64,000 bases of DNA from Gaeumannomyces sp. JS-464 (taxonomy: Eukaryota > Ascomycota > Sordariomycetes > Magnaporthales > Magnaporthaceae), in assembly GCA_002197995.1 (NCBI GenBank), contig NGZR01000002.1, positions 3,286,001 to 3,350,000 of the forward strand, in the 5' to 3' direction. How positions within the stretch are numbered: position 1 is the stretch's first letter; the number at the start of each line of letters is the position of its first letter. The position numbers and the translations under genes were made by a program. Below the pieces are notes generated by a model. That model saw only the letters and a program-made list of their open reading frames with translations, made no database searches and had not been told where the DNA came from. Below are positions 58,845-64,000 of the stretch, one piece after another.

Positions 58845-58916
58845 TAGCAACTCTTGGTTTCGATCCAAGGACCTCCGGGTTATGAGCCCGGCGCGCTTCC
58901 CCTGCGCCAAGTTGCT
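58845..58916 (-). tRNA. tRNA-Met (CAT), elongator type, no intron
   Basis: The minus strand folds as a complete 72-nt cloverleaf: acceptor stem AGCAACT pairing with AGTTGCT, D stem GCGC/GCGC, anticodon stem CCGGG/CCCGG with loop CTCATAA (anticodon CAT), variable loop AGGTC, T stem CTTGG/CCAAG with loop ATCGAAA, and discriminator A. The internal B-box is GGATCGAAACC. The A54-type T-loop start (ATCGAAA) is noteworthy because initiator tRNAs of eukaryotes carry AUCGAAA there. However, the acceptor stem starts A-T and the D-loop is ordinary, so elongator versus initiator is not settled by eye; the C after CAT-loop stem pattern CCGGG lacks the three GC pairs arrangement GGG/CCC exactly, and I lean to elongator. 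Confidence 0.93.
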
Positions 58917-60338
58917 CGCATGCTCTGTGTGCTTGTTGGGCAGTGTAAGCGGGCGGGTGTGCCTATAGGCGGACGCAACCGTTGCCGAAGTGAAGAGCGT
59001 TCAATAATGTGTTTTTCGGGCTGTCGAGCCTTGTCCTATGTGCGTGCGTGCCTGTGACTCACATTGTTGTGGAGGGGGAACGTCGTATGTAGGTGGATGT
59101 TGTGTGGGACTACGATTGATGCTGTGACTCTTTTTTCTCTCTTTTTTTTTTTTTTTCTTGGTGGCACTTTGTCTGGCGGTTGGGATTTCCCTTTGGCGTC
59201 GCCCGCAGCGGTGCCCCGAGGTTACAGAGGACGTGTGACCCCCCTCCCAAAAAAGAAAAGACTTTTTTTTTTTTGAATAAAAAATAAAATAAAAATGGGC
59301 TGACAGAGTTGGATGCTGTGAAATCCGAGTCAACCAAGGAGTGGCTGACCTATAGTACGCAGGACAAGTCAAAGCCATGTGTAGATGCGTTAGGGACCCG
59401 GACGGTGCCTGTGGCACGTATGAGGTAGGGATAGGAAGAAACCACTCGTGGTTGAACGGGAGGAACAGCGGAGGGTTGCATAAGGCTGACCGAGGCGGGA
59501 GAAGCACGAGCGGGAACACATAAATGTTTCGCTGCCGTGTCCTCCGATTTAATCCTTCATTTTCTATTCTCTCGCGGGGGAGTTCTCAGGAACGGCCGGG
59601 ACGCTTTAGTACAAACAGAAAATGAAAGCGAGAATTTATAGGGACTGAAAAAGGACTATCCAAAAAGAAGCGAGGGAGAAAAGACAACACTGCTGCTTTG
59701 GTTGATACGTTTTTTCCCCCACTGCGTCACACAATAAAGGAAACCAAAGTACAAAAGCCGCAATATGGCTGTCAACACCGAAGCGATACACCCGTCCAGA
59801 GGAGAGTGGTCAAGACGGTAATGAATTATCACCGGTCGCGCCCAGGACACATGTTTGGTACCAAACTGTCCACCAGTATCGCCACCTTCTCGGCCAGCCC
59901 CAAGTCGGATCAAAGAGCCATTCGAACCAGCCAGGACGCCTTGCTCATGTCTGTCGCGGTGTTGGTAAAAGCAATGAAAACAGAAATATTGCAGAAGTCC
60001 TTATGAGCCAACTCGCCATCAAGGAACCAAAAGACCGCGCGTAAAAGAATAATGAGGTTCGAAAGGGCAGTGTGTACAGTCAATCGTAACCAAGAAAATG
60101 TGACAAATATGCCAAAAGGCATTGCGCGCATCATGTGTGCGCAATTCTGGGGTATCTCGGTGGGAATCGTATGTATGGTTGTATGGGCTATTAGGTGGTA
60201 GATATGTATGTGGTATATCGGCTTGATGACAGCTTCGTGGCCGGGACTCATATCTCGGACAGAGGCTGTGCATATTTGATCGTTTCGTAAAGGCGGGCTG
60301 GGTACGACACGCGTCGTCATGGTTCAGGAGCATCAGTT
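58917..60338. other. Intergenic region upstream of tRNA and 3' of ERF4
   Basis: 1.4 kb of T/A-tract-containing sequence without a recognisable gene. Confidence 0.5.
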
Positions 60339-62023
60339 TCAGGGCTCAGGGGCCGAAATTTCCAATGGCGGGAGGCCAGACCGTGACCCCGTCGGTGTAC
60401 TCGGAGCTGGAGCGATCTCAGGGTCGCCGATTTGTATGTCAAGCTAATAGCAGGTACCAGTCAGTAAGCAGACACAGCGTGTGCAAAGAAAAGCCAGTGG
60501 GCGACTCACAGTCATGTAGGCGGTCTGGCGCAAGGGCATGATCTTGGGCGCGATGCTGCCCTCGTCAGACCCCATCGCCTTCTCCATGTCCTTGTTCCAT
60601 TGCTCGATCCAACGCTCAAGTCTGCTCAGACGCATCTTTGCGCCAGTGAGGCCGAAGTCTTCCCACAGCCAACCCGTGGCGACGCCCAAGACGCCGTCCA
60701 GAATATTCCTCCAGCTGTAAGGGTTGAATATCGGCACCAGCTCGCTGTTGAGCTTGTCGACGACGCGCCGGAACTCCTGCTCTGTGAGACCAGCCGGGTC
60801 GAGGATCTCTGGGTACAGATTCGAGAACGTTGGGGCGAGGTCACCCTCGAGGAGCCAATCCCTCCGTATGCGAATGATGCGCGTGTTGATGATACTCTGG
60901 CGACCACGGGCACATGGGGGTTGAGGTGCGGGAAGCAAGGGTGCTGCGGCCCCCACTCTTCGCCTGCCCCGGCCTCCTGGTCTGGGTCGCCCATTATCGA
61001 AGAGTCGGACGAAGAGATGGCGGACCCGATGCCATCGGGCATCGACACCGTCGAGTGCCGCTGGTTACTGATAGCACCGGCTCCGGAAAGGACGTCCGGG
61101 CCTCTCTCCAGGTCATGATCCCTGGGAGGTAGCTGCATCGACTGCCTGGCAGCTTGCCTCGCGGCTTCGTCTTCCTCGTCGGGCGGCATGACTTCTTTGC
61201 CCTTTCCTTTATCCAGTGTCCCCGTGGCGGCGTAACTCTCGTGGCCCAGGTCGCTGGGCGGAAGCGTGGGGAATTGCCACCTCACTGGGCTTCTGTTCCA
61301 CACGTCGTCTACACCGAGGCTGGACGCAGAATCAGTCGTGTGATCACGTGGGTCTTTGAGCCTCGGCTCAGAGGGACCGGCTTCGGGCGTGATGGGAGAT
61401 GCCCGATGTGAGGCTTCGTATGACTGCCTGACGGACGGGGGAAGGCTGATACGACGATCACTCCCGGTTCGTTCAATCTGAAAGCTGGCGCGAGTTGAGG
61501 TCGAGTGACGGGTTTGGCGCTGCTCGGGGAGGGTCAGCAAGGGATGCTCACCAGCGCTGGTGTCGACGAAGTGAGACGGATCGGTCGCGGCGGCTGTGTC
61601 AAGGGTCGGATGCGAGAGGGGGATAGGAGGAGGCGGTGGCGTGGACGGCCGTCGCGGGCGTCGAGTCGCAGCGACGGGCGATCGGGGCGTCGAGTTGGTT
61701 GGGTTCCAGAGGCTCCCAGCGGCTAGGCGGCGAAGAGGACGAAGAGGCCGGTCGCGGGAAGAGTTGCTGCCGGCGCGGGCACGGGTGCGGAAGGGCGGCT
61801 GCAGGGGAGGCGGCAATTGAGGGTAATTGGAGGGATGGGGAGGGTGGTGATGGTGCAGGTTGTGGGCGGGCGCGAAGGCCGCGGTGGGCGGGCGCGCAGG
61901 CGAGCGATGATCTGGCGGCGACGGGCCTAGGGCGGGTAGGTGTGCAGGTCGAGGGGGCTGGAGGGAATGATTGGAGCCGTGAGGGGGAATTAGCTTCAGT
62001 GGCGGCCGCCGAGACGGCCTCAC
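60339..62023 (-). CDS. ERF4: Ras-modification protein ERF4 (palmitoyltransferase subunit)
   Basis: Accessory subunit of the Erf2-Erf4 DHHC palmitoyltransferase that acts on Ras at the ER/Golgi. The diagnostic Golgin-A7/ERF4 domain is near the C-terminus: INTRIIRIRRDWLLEGDL, FSNLYPEILDPAGLTEQEF, VVDKLNSELVPIFNPYSWRN and DGVLGVATGWLWEDFGL, then LERWIEQWNKDMEKAMGSD. A GTGAGT intron (60509-60444) joins to a last exon LDIQIGDPEIAPAPSTP ending ISAPEP. A frame break near 60902-60905 separates the domain from the Ser/Pro/Arg-rich N-terminal part; one added base joins them (VPVGRQSIINTR). The N-terminus is uncertain: the frame chosen starts at 62023, but open low-complexity frames extend to 62687 and 62787, so the true start may lie upstream after further frame repair. 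Confidence 0.85.
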
Positions 62024-64000
62024 TGACGACGCTCGGATGGCTTTGGGAGGCTTCGAGCCGCGCCGGCACCACCAGTGCGGATTGCGCCTCGTGCCGCTCG
62101 CCGCTGGGGGCGGGGACGGGAGCGAGATGTGATATTAGGATTAACGTTGAAGGCAGCGCTGGTGCCCGCCAGTGTGCCCTGTTGGCTGCGGTGCGAAGGG
62201 GTGCCAGCGACGCCTCGTCGTGGCCGTCGTGACGGCGGGTGCGTCGCGTGGGAGAAATTCTGCTCGTGGACGCAGGACCCGACCTGCCGACCCCAGCTCT
62301 CCTCCTCCTCCTCCTCCTGGCGGGAAGCGACGGCAGCAGTCGGCCGAGATGCACGATGGCGTCGTCGCGGAGGAGCCGAGGCGAGGAAGGGGCGGGATAG
62401 GCTAGCTGCTGCTGGTGTTGCTGTTGTGCGAGCTGCTGCCTCGACGCCGTGGCTTTTGGCGCTGTTTGTCTGGTGCGGTTGGACCAGTGCGGGTGGTGTG
62501 GTGGTGGGTGGTGGTGCTGGGCGGCAGAATATGCGTGGTTTGGGCTGCTGCTGCTGCTGTGACTGGTGCTGTGACTGGTACTGGTGCTGAAATTGCAGGC
62601 CCGAGAAATTGCGGGTGCTCGATCGAAGGGGCGAGCGACGCGGCGGTTCGGTTGGTTCGACTTGTTGCTGGGTCGCGGTTGCCGCATCCACCTGCACCAC
62701 CGCTCTGGTGGCCAGATCGGCTAGGGAAAAGGCAGGGCAGCCCCAATTTGGCTTAGCGACGAGTCCCCTTTGGGCCACTGCCAGCATTGTCGCACACTGC
62801 TGAGCCGGCCACTGCCGGCCTGGGTGCTCGTGGCTGGGTTTGGGGCGTCAGGAGTCGCGCGCGACGTGCAAGTGGAGACTCGATGGCGGTGTTTTATACA
62901 GGCGGCCACCTCCACGCAATGAGCGGGCGAGGACAGCGAGCGGGAGGGAGAAGAGAAATAGAAAACAGAACAAGACAAAGCAAAACAGGCTGCCAGACAC
63001 CGAGATGAGCTGCCCAAGACACGAGCCAGCTGGGCCGGGAAACCAAGCCAGCCCACGAACGGGGCTGTCCGAAAACCCGGGTTCAAATTTCTCAGCTCGA
63101 CTCAGCACAGGGCCGTTGTGCTTGCTTCTGGCTGTTTCGACCAGGCTGGCCAAGGGTGGTCGGAGAGCGCGAGGCCCTTGCCCTTGCCCCCGAGGCCGTG
63201 CGTGCCCCCGAGACCTGGCTGGCACTGGGACGGGAGTCTCGGGAGAGGACTGTCTTTTCGTGCTTCTTACGAACAGCGCCTCAGGTGTTCATTTTCGGAA
63301 GGACGAAAAGCGTGGCGAGGAGGAGGCTGAGCGGAGGATGGGGGTCAGTCCTAATTATGTGCACTCGCAAGGCACGCATGCAGGTTCCTAGCAGACGTAG
63401 CGGTGTCTCCTCCCCGCCGCCAGCATTGAGCCTGGGAAGACGGTGAAGCGGCTCGGTTGTGCCCGCACGGAATGCTGCTTTAAATTGCTCCCTCCAGGCG
63501 CACAGCCATCCTGTGCCATACTGTGAAGCACGATCCAATAGGGTTAGGCTCCCCATGCCCAGGCCTGTATTCTCGTACCAACAGTTCATCCGTCATGCAC
63601 AAGCCTGAACTACCAATGCGCCTATCGAGGTTGGGAAGATGAAAGGCATGGCTGCCAGTGTGCCAGCCTTGCCGCGCTGACATCACAGTCCAGGGGCTGT
63701 GTTTGCTGACCGCCCCTGCATATCTCTTCCCGAGGCCGCCCCAAAAAGCACATGGAGCCGAGGCGGATACCGATAATACTGCAAACGTGGAGGGCTGAAT
63801 TGCCTATTTTATGCGGAACTGGGTTTGTCAGCGCCACAGATCCAAATTTACACGTCAACCCCGTGAATATTACCAGATTTCCATCCTTGCGAGTCGAGTC
63901 CCTTGCCACAAGTAGGAAAAGAATCTGACATGATAAGAAAAGAGGAAGCGATCAACACCGACGTTGCCTGGTCTTCCCCGGGTGCGGAAATGACTGAAGT
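62024..64000. other. Possible ERF4 N-terminal coding region, then intergenic
   Basis: 62024-62787 is open on the minus strand in two frames with Gln/His/Pro/Ser-rich content (QQQHQQQLAYPAP; a QEEEEEES stretch) and may be the disordered ERF4 N-terminus. From 62800 to the end no gene, repeat or RNA is recognised. Confidence 0.4.

Overview
The window is nuclear DNA of a filamentous ascomycete, most likely a Sordariomycete. The evidence is GC-rich genes with short GT-AG introns of about 45-300 nt, CTAAC-type branch points, pyrimidine-rich leaders, and fungal-specific or fungal-type proteins (SEA4, POB3, LOS1, EFG1, a Whi5/Nrm1-like repressor, ERF4). I cannot name the genus from sequence alone. 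It is a euchromatic housekeeping region. I found no transposon, virus, CRISPR array, toxin gene or secondary-metabolite cluster, and nothing I would call a new biological system.

Left part (1-28.7 kb): a degenerate metallo-beta-lactamase-fold protein (+), a penta-EF-hand protein (-), a low-complexity protein with a helical C-terminus (+), a double-stranded-RNA-binding-type protein (-), rRNA-processing factor EFG1 (-), SEA-complex subunit SEA4 (+), FACT subunit POB3 (+), tRNA exportin LOS1 (+), an unrecognised acidic protein (+) and aspartyl aminopeptidase (-). Middle (28.7-37.1 kb): an 8.5 kb stretch without a supportable gene, rich in T/A tracts. Right part (37.1-64 kb): ribulose-phosphate epimerase RPE1 (-), a divergent Mediator subunit MED15/GAL11 (+), the Whi5/Nrm1-like repressor (+), NRDE2 (-), a divergent CLC Cl-/H+ exchanger (+), an elongator tRNA-Met (-) and the palmitoyltransferase subunit ERF4 (-).

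The genes do not form one pathway, but several concern RNA and transcription: EFG1 (rRNA), LOS1 (tRNA export), NRDE2 (nuclear RNA surveillance), POB3 and MED15 (RNA polymerase II transcription) and the dsRNA-binding-type protein.

The most pervasive signal is technical or evolutionary: nearly every conserved gene is broken by one to five single-base indels, mostly one G or C missing from a run of 2-6. Because these genes are mostly essential, I read this as a homopolymer error in the assembly. CDS entries therefore span the whole gene, introns and frame breaks included.
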